Source: Liquorilactobacillus mali
GTDB lineage: Bacteria > Bacillota > Bacilli > Lactobacillales > Lactobacillaceae
NCBI RefSeq assembly: GCF_001437155.1
Contig: NZ_JQAR01000016.1
Location: forward strand, 1 to 51,891
Direction of reading: 5' to 3'
Length of the DNA stretch: 51,891 nucleotides
Positions 26,124 to 35,092 of this stretch are shown one piece after another. The position numbers and the translations under genes are program-made. The notes below the pieces were generated by a model. It was not told the DNA's origin. It worked only from the letters and a program-made list of their open reading frames with translations, and ran no database searches. Numbering within the stretch: position 1 is the first letter of the stretch; every line of letters begins with the position of its first letter.

Positions 26124-26552
26124 ATGGGACAAACGGAAAATATTGGTCGTTTAATTAAAATTGCAAGCAATAAACTAACAACTTCCTTGAATTATTACGG
26201 AAAACAGCATGATTTGACTAGTACTCAAATGTCAATTATTGATTTTATAATGAATCACCCGAACAAAGAAATTTTGCAGAGTGATATTGAAAAGGAATTC
26301 AATATTAAACGATCAACCACAACCAACTTGCTTAAGAGAATGGAATCAAAAGGGTTATTAAAAAAAGTTAACAGCACTCATGATAAACGGCAAAAGAAAA
26401 TTATAATTGCTGACAAAGCTACGAATTTAAGTAATCACATAGCGCAACACCTGAAAGGACAGGAGAAATTATTGACTAAGGACTTTGATGATGAAGAAAT
26501 ACAGTTAATTATTTCATTTTTGAAGAAAATAATTAACAAGGAGGCAAAGTAA
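26124..26552 (+). CDS. MarR family regulator
   Basis: A 142-residue MarR-type repressor: ILQSDIEKEFNIKRSTTTNLLKRMESKGLLKKV winged helix and the wing DKRQKKIIIADKA. AAAGGAG upstream. It forms an operon with the MFS exporter one base downstream and carries a perfect palindromic operator in its promoter. Confidence 0.88.
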   Translation: MGQTENIGRLIKIASNKLTTSLNYYGKQHDLTSTQMSIIDFIMNHPNKEILQSDIEKEFNIKRSTTTNLLKRMESKGLLKKVNSTHDKRQKKIIIADKATNLSNHIAQHLKGQEKLLTKDFDDEEIQLIISFLKKIINKEAK

Positions 26553-26553
26553 T

Positions 26554-27918
26554 TTGAATTCTGAAAAAATGGCACGAAACGATATTTGGGGATTATTTGC
26601 TATCTGCGGACTGGTTTTTACAGCAGTTTGTTTAGAAACGGCATTGAATGTAGCTTTTCCAACTTTAGCAAGAAACTTTCACACCTCAATTTCAACAGTA
26701 ACTTGGTTAACAACAATTTATTTGTTAGTTTTAAGTATTATTGTTCCTTTGTCAGCTTATTTGAATAAGGCTTTCACTACTAGGCAACTATTTATTTTTT
26801 CAAATCTACTCTTTTTAATTGCACTGGCTTTATCTGGTTGGGCACCAAATTTTGCTTGGTTATTGTTTTTCAGAACACTGCAGGCTATTGGTGCTGGAAT
26901 TGCCTTACCACTTGTTTTTAACTATGTGGCAGCTACCGCACCACTTAAAATATTGGGATTTATGATGGGGATTGCCAATCTTATTATTTCAATTGCTCCG
27001 GCAGTTGGTCCAACTTATGGTGGAATCATCTTGTCAAATGTTTCTTGGCAAGCCATTTTTAGACTCGCATGTCTAGTTCCTTTTATTACATTAATTATTG
27101 GTTTAATCTTCTTGCGCAAAGAGCCAACAATAAAAAAACGCCCCCATTTTGATTTTATCAGTTGGCTAATTCTATCAGCATGTTTGACTTTATTGGTATT
27201 AGGATTAGAAAGGCTAGTTACAACACCAATTTTTGCTGTTATTTTATTATTATTTAGTGGAATTTTCTTATTTGTTTTCTTAAACAGATCGAAAAAAACA
27301 AAGACCCCATTATTAAAATTGAGCTTATTTAAACAAAAGGATTTCTTAAAAAACAGTCTTAGCTTTTTTATTGTTCAATTTACGCTATTGTCATTGAATC
27401 TCTTACTACCAACTTATGTGCAGCAAACGTTACACTTATCTGCTCAAGTAAGTGGCTTTGTCATCTTCCCCGGAGCTATTTTAGGCTCAATTCTAGCACC
27501 TATCAGTGGGGGATTATTGGATGAATATGGTGCTAAATTGACTGTCATACTTGGTTCAATAATCAACTTTATTGGGCTTTTATTAATGAGTGCTGCCTTA
27601 CTATTTAATCATTTGGATTTGATGTTATTACTAATTTTCTACATTGTCTACATGCTAGGGGTTGGTTTCTCATTTAGTAATATTAGAACGCTGGCGACCA
27701 TGGTATTAGCTGATAAGGACCAAGCTGATGGCAATGCTTTACTAACTACTGGACAGCAATTATCCGGTTCTATTGGAACAGTATTCGTTTCCGCAATGTT
27801 GTCCATTATTTCTACAGTTATAACCGCTTCATTTTTGATTATTACTTTGTTTTCGGCTTTGTTGTTCATTCTAATTTTTGTTATTAGTTCTCAATTTAAA
27901 AATTCACGAGCTAACTAA
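26554..27918 (+). CDS. MFS multidrug exporter, MDR/DHA2-like without large loop
   Basis: A 454-residue major-facilitator protein: TM1 LETALNVAFPTLARNF (D1-like, Asp replaced by Glu), motif C SIAPAVGPTYGGIIL, and fourteen hydrophobic segments. It lacks the long TM13-14 insert of the other two DHA2 exporters. TTG start one base after the marR stop with AAGGAGG upstream, hence strictly co-regulated with marR. Confidence 0.86.
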   Translation: MNSEKMARNDIWGLFAICGLVFTAVCLETALNVAFPTLARNFHTSISTVTWLTTIYLLVLSIIVPLSAYLNKAFTTRQLFIFSNLLFLIALALSGWAPNFAWLLFFRTLQAIGAGIALPLVFNYVAATAPLKILGFMMGIANLIISIAPAVGPTYGGIILSNVSWQAIFRLACLVPFITLIIGLIFLRKEPTIKKRPHFDFISWLILSACLTLLVLGLERLVTTPIFAVILLLFSGIFLFVFLNRSKKTKTPLLKLSLFKQKDFLKNSLSFFIVQFTLLSLNLLLPTYVQQTLHLSAQVSGFVIFPGAILGSILAPISGGLLDEYGAKLTVILGSIINFIGLLLMSAALLFNHLDLMLLLIFYIVYMLGVGFSFSNIRTLATMVLADKDQADGNALLTTGQQLSGSIGTVFVSAMLSIISTVITASFLIITLFSALLFILIFVISSQFKNSRAN

Positions 27919-28501
27919 TAGCGTGGGACTTCGAATACATTTCAAAAAAATTTAATCAAAGATACTAGAAAATATGTGAATAGAGGAGTCAGGTCATAAA
28001 TTTGACTTGGCTCCTCTATTTATTCCACAAGAAGAGTGTCCCATTAGCTAAATTATTTGTCTAATTTCAAATTTTTCAAACTAATGAGGCATTTCTGCAT
28101 ATTTATATGGTTGATGTTTTACTCACATTGATAGCATTACCTTGACATCCTTGATCAAAACTCACATTGCATTACTTATACTAAGTAAAAAATAATATCG
28201 GTAAACAGCATAAATTTCAAAATAAACTATGGTATAACAATTTTCTACACTTATCTTGGTATTTTCACCACTTGAATCATATATATTGCCACTTATCATA
28301 ACAATTAAGACGGCCATCAAAATAGTTCATATAATAAATACAAATCTATTATAGAGAGAAATACTTCATGAAAATTTTATTGTTTATCTCATTAATGACA
28401 AAATAGAAAAACTAAACTGCACTGAGTTAGATAAATATTTCTATTTTTGACTTACTAGAAACATATAATAAAATTAATTTTTTTGATAGGAGAAGAAGAA
28501 G
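27919..28501. other. Intergenic region with terminator and small palindromes
   Basis: Contains the GTCAAAA-family terminator (27982-28020), a TTTGTCTAATTTCAAATT motif at 28051 shared with two other spots, and a perfect palindrome TTACTTA-TAC-TAAGTAA (28172-28188). No gene seen. Confidence 0.45.
27982..28020 (+). terminator. Terminator after the MarR-MFS operon (GTCAAAA family)
   Basis: AGAGGAGTCAGGTCA pairs with TTGACTTGGCTCCTCT, followed by ATTTATT. Confidence 0.75.
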
Positions 28502-29020
28502 ATGGCTGATATACTTAAAATTATTTTTGAAATAGTTCACAATACTCCCTTGTGGGTATGGTTTGTTTTATTGATCTTAATTAAACGTGGATCTGCTTTG
28601 TTAGTGGAAAGTCAGGTTTCTTTGAAACGTTCTTTCATAATGCCTGCTATTTTCATTGTTTGGGGGTTAGATACTATTGTTAACCGCTTTGGTAATCCTA
28701 ATGTATTATTGAATTTTTACGTAGTTTCTTTAATCCCAGGGTTTTTTCTTAGTTATTTTCTTTATAAAAATCAAAAATTTTATATTAGAAATACTGTGCT
28801 AGTACGCGAGGGAAGTATTATTCCATTAGTAGTTATGTTACTCAATTTTTTAGTCAAATATACTTTAAACGTGGTACTTGCAATTCGACCGACACTGTAT
28901 ACTGATTTTCATTTTAATATCTTTTATGGTTATATCAGTGGCTTTACCATTGGTCTCTTCTTTGGTGGGATTTATAAAATTATACAGGTCAAGAAACAGC
29001 TATTTGTTCGTAAAAAATAA
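28502..29020 (+). CDS. DUF6622-like membrane protein
   Basis: A 172-residue membrane protein with about five TM segments. The N-terminal IVHNTPLWVWFVLLILIKRGSALL matches the pattern of the DUF6622 family; its function is unknown. AGGAGAAGAAG precedes the ATG. Monocistronic. Confidence 0.65.
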   Translation: MADILKIIFEIVHNTPLWVWFVLLILIKRGSALLVESQVSLKRSFIMPAIFIVWGLDTIVNRFGNPNVLLNFYVVSLIPGFFLSYFLYKNQKFYIRNTVLVREGSIIPLVVMLLNFLVKYTLNVVLAIRPTLYTDFHFNIFYGYISGFTIGLFFGGIYKIIQVKKQLFVRKK

Positions 29021-29246
29021 GTATATTTAATCGAACGGTATATTGACTCATTCTAATTACGAATAATCTTGGAAAGAAATTCTACAACAGAATTTTAGGA
29101 TTTTAAAAGAATATTTTGTGAATTTGATGCATTGATTTAGACTACATTTTTCATTTGAAAATTTTTGATTATCAAAATAAAAAATGATAACATTGCAGTT
29201 GTTTGAAAAGTACAAATGAAATAAGAAAGAAAGAGAGGAGTAGATA

Positions 29247-31493
29247 GTGAATAATGAATGGATTGAAATCTCAAATGCATATCAAAATAATCTAAAAAAT
29301 GTTTCTATTAAAATACCTAAGCATCAATTAACGGTTTTTACTGGTGTATCAGGTTCTGGAAAATCAACTTTGGTGTTTGACACCTTAGTTGCACAGTCAA
29401 GACGCGAGTTAAATGATACTTTTTCAAGCTATATTCAGCACATCTTACCAAAATATGGTAGACCTGAGGTTGGTAATATCACTAACTTACCGATAGCCAT
29501 TCCAATTGAACAAAGAAAAATGTCAGGCAATGTCAGATCGACAGTAGGTACATATACCGAAATATATACTTTTTTAAGATTACTCTTCTCAAGATTAGGC
29601 AAACCATTTGTTGGTTATTCTGATGTTTTTTCCTTTAATCACCCTCAGGGAAAATGTGAAGTATGTGATGGCTTAGGGTTTACAAAGGAAGTTAATTTGC
29701 ATTACTTAGTTGATTTCAACCAGTCGCTAAATGAAAATCCAATTAATTTCCCAACTTTTGGGAATGGTGCGTGGCGTTGGAAACGATATGCGGATAGTGG
29801 CTTATTTGATTTGGATAAAAAAATTAAAGACTATTCAAAAGAAGAATTGGATATGTTTCTTTACGCACCCCAGCAGAAATTAGCAAATCCTCCTCAAAAA
29901 TGGCCAAAAACGGCTCTGTATGAAGGCATATTGCCAAGAATCAAAAGAAGTATTATAAATACTGATGAAGGTAAGCGACATAAAAAACAACTCGAGAAGT
30001 TTGTGACAACAAAGGTATGTCCTGCCTGCAACGGTTCAAGACTAAATGCTAAGTCGCTTAGTTGTAAAATTAAAGGACGAAACATCAGTGACTTAGTTGC
30101 CATGCCATTAGACGAATTAAGTAACTTTATTAAAAGTCTGAAAAGCTCACTGGTTAAAGATGTTAACATACAAATTATCAAACGTTTAGATGCTCTAATT
30201 ACAATAGGTTTAGGTTATCTTAATCTGGCAAGAAGTACTGACACTTTATCAGGCGGTGAAGCACAGAGAATTCGGATTGCCAAACATATCACTAGTTCTT
30301 TAAATGATGTCATGTATGTACTAGACGAGCCGAGTTCTGGCTTGCATCCTAAAGATATTGAGCGTATCTATAACTGTTTGAATATTTTAAAAGGACAAGG
30401 GAACACCATCATTTTAGTAGAACATAATCCCTTGCTGATCGAAAAAGCTGATTATATAATCGATGTTGGGCCCGGACCTGGTAATACAGGTGGCCAAATT
30501 CAATTTGCCGGAACATATAATGACTTTAAGAACGCTAATACTATTACAAGTTCCGCATTGCGGGAAAAAAAGATTGAAAAGCTTGACACACCTGTATTTA
30601 ACAATTGGTTTTCGATTCAACACCGAAGCTTAAATACATTAAAAAATGTTTCTTTGAAACTTCCATTAAATGCCTTAACTGTACTTTGTGGAGTTGCTGG
30701 TTCTGGGAAAACATCGCTCGCGCATATTATTGGAACAGAACTAGAGAGAGAAAACTTTGAAGTTATTAATATTTCGCAAAAGAATATAGGTATCAGTCTT
30801 AGATCTACACCAATGACTTATTTAGATATTTTTGATGATATTAGAAAATTATTTGCCAAAGCTAATGCAGTCAGTGTATCCCTGTTCAGCTATAATTCCA
30901 AAGGTGCCTGCCCACATTGTAAGGGGAAGGGAGTTATTGTCAATGATATGTATTTTATGGATGATGTTGTGTCAGAATGCGAGCTATGCCATGGTACGCG
31001 CTATGCTGCAGAAGTTTTACAATACAAGTATCATGACAAAACAATAGTTGATGTATTATCCATGACTGTTAGTCAAGCACTGAATTTCTTCAAAGAAGAG
31101 AATAAAATTAAAGTTGGCTTGCAAGCTATTTGTGATGTTGGACTTGGCTATTTAAAATTAAATCAATCTTTGAAAACATTATCAGGTGGTGAACTTCAAC
31201 GGATTAAACTCTCGAGTTTTTTACAAAAAGAAGGTAGTGTTTACATTATTGATGAACCAACGAACGGGCTACATTTAAAAGACATCGATCACTTATTAGC
31301 ACTTTTTGATAAATTGATTGATAAGGGGAATACTATTATCATTATTGAACATAGTCTTAAAGTTATCAGAAGGGCTGATTGGTTAATTGAAATGGGCCCT
31401 GAAGGCGGTAAAATGGGTGGTTCTGTAATGTTTTCTGGTACTTTTAGTGAGTTAAAAAAATCAAAAGATACAATTACAAAACCTTATTTATAA
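29247..31493 (+). CDS. UvrA-like ABC ATPase lacking the UvrB-binding region
   Basis: A 748-residue protein with two ABC cassettes as in UvrA: Walker A GVSGSGKSTL and GVAGSGKTSL, signatures LSGGEAQRIRIAK and LSGGELQRIKLS, Walker B VLDEPSSGLHPKD and IIDEPTNGLHLKD. Zinc-type CxxC pairs occur as CEVCDGLGF, CPACNGSR, CPHCKGKG and CELCHGTRY. RSTVGTYTEIYTFLRLLFSRLG passes directly to FSFNHPQGKCEVC; the ~150 residues that hold the UvrB-binding domain in true UvrA (~940 residues) are missing. It resembles drug-resistance UvrA paralogues (DrrC type). GTG start after AGAGAGGAG. Not expected to replace UvrA in excision repair. Confidence 0.85.
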   Translation: MNNEWIEISNAYQNNLKNVSIKIPKHQLTVFTGVSGSGKSTLVFDTLVAQSRRELNDTFSSYIQHILPKYGRPEVGNITNLPIAIPIEQRKMSGNVRSTVGTYTEIYTFLRLLFSRLGKPFVGYSDVFSFNHPQGKCEVCDGLGFTKEVNLHYLVDFNQSLNENPINFPTFGNGAWRWKRYADSGLFDLDKKIKDYSKEELDMFLYAPQQKLANPPQKWPKTALYEGILPRIKRSIINTDEGKRHKKQLEKFVTTKVCPACNGSRLNAKSLSCKIKGRNISDLVAMPLDELSNFIKSLKSSLVKDVNIQIIKRLDALITIGLGYLNLARSTDTLSGGEAQRIRIAKHITSSLNDVMYVLDEPSSGLHPKDIERIYNCLNILKGQGNTIILVEHNPLLIEKADYIIDVGPGPGNTGGQIQFAGTYNDFKNANTITSSALREKKIEKLDTPVFNNWFSIQHRSLNTLKNVSLKLPLNALTVLCGVAGSGKTSLAHIIGTELERENFEVINISQKNIGISLRSTPMTYLDIFDDIRKLFAKANAVSVSLFSYNSKGACPHCKGKGVIVNDMYFMDDVVSECELCHGTRYAAEVLQYKYHDKTIVDVLSMTVSQALNFFKEENKIKVGLQAICDVGLGYLKLNQSLKTLSGGELQRIKLSSFLQKEGSVYIIDEPTNGLHLKDIDHLLALFDKLIDKGNTIIIIEHSLKVIRRADWLIEMGPEGGKMGGSVMFSGTFSELKKSKDTITKPYL

Positions 31494-31535
31494 GATGTTT
31501 TTAAGTATTGTACATGTTTATATGAAATAAATAGA

Positions 31536-31570
31536 GGGGCTAAGTCAAAATTTTTTTGACTTAGCCCCTT
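31536..31570. terminator. Bidirectional terminator between uvrA-like and APC genes (GTCAAAA family)
   Basis: GGGGCTAAGTCAAAA and TTTTGACTTAGCCCC form a perfect 15-bp stem with a 3-nt loop. The better T-rich tail is on the minus strand (TCTATTTATTTC). Confidence 0.8.
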
Positions 31571-31597
31571 GGAATGTTAATAATGTGATCAGGTGAT

Positions 31598-33004
31598 TTA
31601 ATTATTTTGTTTTTGAAGTTTTGAGTGCTGCAATCCATATACAAAGTAAACAATAAGACCTAATACTAGCCAAATTCCGACTGATATTTTAGTGATATTA
31701 GGCAGCATAATTATAAAATAAATGCTTGCAATGCCTGCTAAGCAGGGTAGAAAAGGATAAAGAGGCATTTTAAATCCTTTATTTTGAATGTCCTGACGTC
31801 TGCGCAAAGGAATAATACCAAAGGAAATAAATGCAAAAGCAAGTAAAGTACCAGCATTAATTAGTGAAGCAAGTTCTGTTAGTGGTACTAAACCTGCAAA
31901 AAATGCCTGAACGATTGTTGCAACAATGATTGCATTTTTAGGAACAACGTGTTTACCACTAACTGCACCCATCTTAGCGGGTAATAGTCCATCACGTCCT
32001 AAAGCATAGACTAGTCGTGAACCACCGAAAAACATTGTGATCATTGATGTGAAAATACCAATCAGAGCTCCGATTGTAATCAACTTATTCCAAGTGTTTA
32101 AATGGATAACTTGCAACGCATAAGCTGCAGGATCATCAACATTCAATTCGGAATAATGAACGATTCCAGTTAGAACAAATGAAAATGAAACATACAAAAT
32201 GACCGAAACAATGACTGTACCTAGGATTCCTTTAACAACATTCTTCTCAGGTTTAATAGTTTCAGCAGAATTAGCTGCCAAAGCATCAAAACCGATAAAA
32301 GCAAAAAAGACTGTAGCTGCAGCTGTTGAAATTCCACCTAGACCGAGAGGATGTGTTTGAAATTGTTTTGGATAAAAGGGCACATAATTACTGGACTTGA
32401 TATAAAAGGCTCCTACTAAAATAAAAGCAAGAATAATGGCTACTTTGATGATAACTGCAACATTTTCTACGCTTTTTGAAAGATTAACACCGTTAGAAAT
32501 AATAAGCGCAATTATTAAAACGATAACTACAGCAGAAAGATTAATAACGCCACCCTCTAATGGGCCGGCTTGAAGAGCTTTCGGGAGTATTAAGCCTAAA
32601 GATTCTAGAATATTATTATTAAAATAAGCAGCAAATCCTGTGGCTTCTGCAGATACCGCTAAGAAATATTCTAAGATCAAAGCCCAACCTAGGATCCATC
32701 CGATGATTTCCCCATAAACAACTGAACCAAAAGAATAGGCCGAACCTGCCACTGGCATTGCAGACGAAAATTCTGCATATGCCATACCTACAATACCTGA
32801 AACTATTGCGGCTATCAAGAAGGCTATTGTGACGGCTGGTCCAGCATGGAGTGCAGCTTCATGGCCTGGCAGAATGAAGATTCCAGTTCCAATCACCGCT
32901 CCAATTCCTAATGCTAAAAGATCTCGTGCACGTAAGCTTTTATTCAAACGAGCATCAGCCTTCAAATAAGTACTAACTGACTCTTTCTTAAAGATATTCT
33001 TCAT
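31598..33004 (-). CDS. APC family amino acid permease (YfnA/CAT type)
   Basis: A 468-residue, 12-TM amino acid permease. The TM1 signature LGIGAVIGTGIFILPGHEA and the cytoplasmic FFAFIGFDALAANSAET and GGSRLVYALGRDGLLP motifs mark the cationic amino acid transporter (CAT/YfnA) branch. GGAGGAAAC precedes the ATG. A folded leader lies immediately upstream. It is convergent with the uvrA-like gene. Substrate not determinable; branched, basic or alanine-type amino acids are possible. Confidence 0.87.
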   Translation of the reverse strand: MKNIFKKESVSTYLKADARLNKSLRARDLLALGIGAVIGTGIFILPGHEAALHAGPAVTIAFLIAAIVSGIVGMAYAEFSSAMPVAGSAYSFGSVVYGEIIGWILGWALILEYFLAVSAEATGFAAYFNNNILESLGLILPKALQAGPLEGGVINLSAVVIVLIIALIISNGVNLSKSVENVAVIIKVAIILAFILVGAFYIKSSNYVPFYPKQFQTHPLGLGGISTAAATVFFAFIGFDALAANSAETIKPEKNVVKGILGTVIVSVILYVSFSFVLTGIVHYSELNVDDPAAYALQVIHLNTWNKLITIGALIGIFTSMITMFFGGSRLVYALGRDGLLPAKMGAVSGKHVVPKNAIIVATIVQAFFAGLVPLTELASLINAGTLLAFAFISFGIIPLRRRQDIQNKGFKMPLYPFLPCLAGIASIYFIIMLPNITKISVGIWLVLGLIVYFVYGLQHSKLQKQNN

Positions 33005-33029
33005 GTTTCCTCCTACTAATTTGTTAGCT

Positions 33030-33110
33030 TGTTCTTAAAAGTACATGTTCACTATTCAACCTACAATGTTTGAATAGTAGACTAAAAAGATTGGCTATAT
33101 TTTGAGAACA
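33030..33110 (-). promoter_or_regulatory. Folded 5' leader of the APC permease gene
   Basis: Two nested inverted repeats: outer TGTTCTTAAAA (33030-33040) with TTTTGAGAACA (33100-33110), inner ACTATTCAA (33051-33059) with TTGAATAGT (33070-33078). On the minus strand a -10 TATACT is just upstream (33121-33126), so the structure would lie at the start of the mRNA. It has no T-box GGGTGGNACCGCG element. Possible attenuator or mRNA-stability structure. Confidence 0.5.
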
Positions 33111-33541
33111 GCCTCTAAAGTATAACATATGATGTAATAAAGAGTAATCATGATATTTTACTCGTTAGAACTATGATTTCAAATTACTATCCTTGATTTA
33201 AGCGCATTTTAATGTGATTCGAAAATAGTTTAAGAAGAAGTCATGAAAGTAAGCTTGTTGTACGTAGTCATGTTATATTCTAAAAATTTACAAAATAATT
33301 AATTTGGAGATAATCCCACCCTTGATTTCAGATAAACGTATTCTACAATTTGAAGTTTTTTGTCTAACTTCAAATTGCTTATGGTCAAGAACTAGTTATG
33401 TTTGTATTTTCGTGATAGTACTCAAATTTTACTAACTTATGGCACGCTCACATAAAAAATATTACGAGGCAGTTTAAATAACTTTTTGGCTTAACAGGCG
33501 TAAAATTAAATTATTACTAAAAAGAAACAAGGTGATCTTGC
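33111..33541. other. Intergenic region with a 12-bp perfect hairpin
   Basis: No gene seen. CAATTTGAAGTT (33346-33357) and AACTTCAAATTG (33366-33377) form a perfect stem with loop TTTTGTCT. Related TTGTCTRAYTTCRAATT sequences are at 19278 and 28051. Confidence 0.5.
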
Positions 33542-34777
33542 ATGAGTATTATTAGTTTTCTGAGAGATAAATCTAATCATTCAGAATGGCAACAAAACCT
33601 ACGTATACTTTGGTTTGGGACCTTTATGGCTGGGATTGGTTCAAGCTGTGTCGCACCATTTATCGCATTATTTATTGGTCAATTAGGTCATTTTTCTAGT
33701 GCAGAGAATGCTTTTTGGAGTGGTTGGGCTTTTTCTGCACCATTTATAACAAAAGCACTTATTTCTCCTTTTTGGGGTCGTCTTTCTGATAAATATGGGC
33801 GCAAACCAATGTTGATTCGTGCTTCCTTGGGAATGTCCCTTGTAATGATGGCAACAGCATTAGCAGGGAATGTTTATGAATTGATTGGCTTGCGTCTTCT
33901 TTTAGGAGTGTTTAACGGTTTTATTAGTACAGCTAATACTCTGGTTGCAATTCAAGTCCCACGAAACAAAAGTGGGCAGTCTTTAGGAACCTTAGCAACA
34001 GGAAGTGTCTCGGGAACTTTGATTGGTCCATTGGTCGGTGGAACAATTGCCGATTTGATTGGATATCGATACACATTTTTAATGACTGGCCTATGTTTAT
34101 TTGTTGCTTTTTTACTAGTTGTTTTTTTTGTACATGAACATTTTACCCCTATAAATCAAGAAAAAGACAAGCCTGCCACTAATTTTTTTAAAGCTTTACC
34201 ACAGCGTAAAATTATCTTAGGAATGTTTTTAACAACAATGATTATTCAAGCATCTAACAACTCAATCGAGCCAATTTTAAGCCTTTATGTACGCCAATTA
34301 TTGAATGGACATGGTCATATAGCATTAGTAGCTGGAATAATTGAAGCAATTAGTGGAATTGCTACTTTGTTTGCGGCACCATTTTTTGGACGTTTAGGAG
34401 ATCATTGGGGGACTCACTGGATTTTACTTAGTGGTTTAATTTTTTCAATGCTGATTTTTATACCAATGGCGTTTGTGCAAAATGTTTGGGAACTGGGAAT
34501 ATTACGCTTTTTAGTCGGTATTTCCGATGCTGCCTTGATTCCAAGCGTGCAAACTCTTCTTTCTAAAAATTCACCACATAGAGTGATGGGCGAAGTTTTC
34601 AGTTGGAATCAAAGCTTTCAAGCGGTTGGAAATGTTGTTGGACCGCAAATTGGAGCTAGCGTGGCGCGAATTGGTGGCTATCGTGAAGTCTTTTTATCAA
34701 CTTCTGTTTTGGTTTTAATTAATTTCTTGGCAGTCTTTAGAAATACCGATGGATTGCGTGAGAAGTCCCACAATTAA
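33542..34777 (+). CDS. DHA1 multidrug efflux MFS transporter (PmrA/MdtG-like)
   Basis: A 411-residue, 12-TM major-facilitator protein: motif A GRLSDKYGRKPML (80-92 approx.), motif B-like RLLLGVFNGFISTANTLVA, motif C SGTLIGPLVGGTIADLIGYR. The branch of the pneumococcal PmrA and E. coli MdtG exporters is the best fit. AAGGTGAT precedes the ATG. No adjacent regulator. Confidence 0.83.
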   Translation: MSIISFLRDKSNHSEWQQNLRILWFGTFMAGIGSSCVAPFIALFIGQLGHFSSAENAFWSGWAFSAPFITKALISPFWGRLSDKYGRKPMLIRASLGMSLVMMATALAGNVYELIGLRLLLGVFNGFISTANTLVAIQVPRNKSGQSLGTLATGSVSGTLIGPLVGGTIADLIGYRYTFLMTGLCLFVAFLLVVFFVHEHFTPINQEKDKPATNFFKALPQRKIILGMFLTTMIIQASNNSIEPILSLYVRQLLNGHGHIALVAGIIEAISGIATLFAAPFFGRLGDHWGTHWILLSGLIFSMLIFIPMAFVQNVWELGILRFLVGISDAALIPSVQTLLSKNSPHRVMGEVFSWNQSFQAVGNVVGPQIGASVARIGGYREVFLSTSVLVLINFLAVFRNTDGLREKSHN

Positions 34778-35092
34778 ATTTTACTCAAACAAGTATGGAT
34801 AAGATGAGTAAATGCTGACTATGAAACATATTGAATTTGTGCTGCGAATTTGTATATTTCAATTAATAAATTAAAGAGTATTATATTTTCAAACAACTTT
34901 AACACAGTCAGGCAATATAACAATTGCAAAGCAAGGTGTATCGGCAATTGTTTAAGACAAATTGAAGAACCTATCCTGATTATCTCGCAAAAAAACATCA
35001 GCTTTTTTTGTGGTGAGAAAAATAAAATGGTAAACTTATGTGATATATATTTGTGGATTGCTGCCTTAAACTTTATGAACGGAGTGTATTTA
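34778..35092. other. Leader/intergenic region before the antiporter gene
   Basis: No separate gene. ACAATTGC (34920-34927) and GCAATTGT (34944-34951) form an inverted repeat that could fold in a long 5' leader. An upstream in-frame ATG at 34850 would add 81 non-family residues and lacks a ribosome site. Confidence 0.4.

Noticed and set aside
33005-33541. T-box leader for the amino acid permease
   Set aside because: No specifier-loop pattern and no GGGTGGNACCGCG antiterminator sequence.
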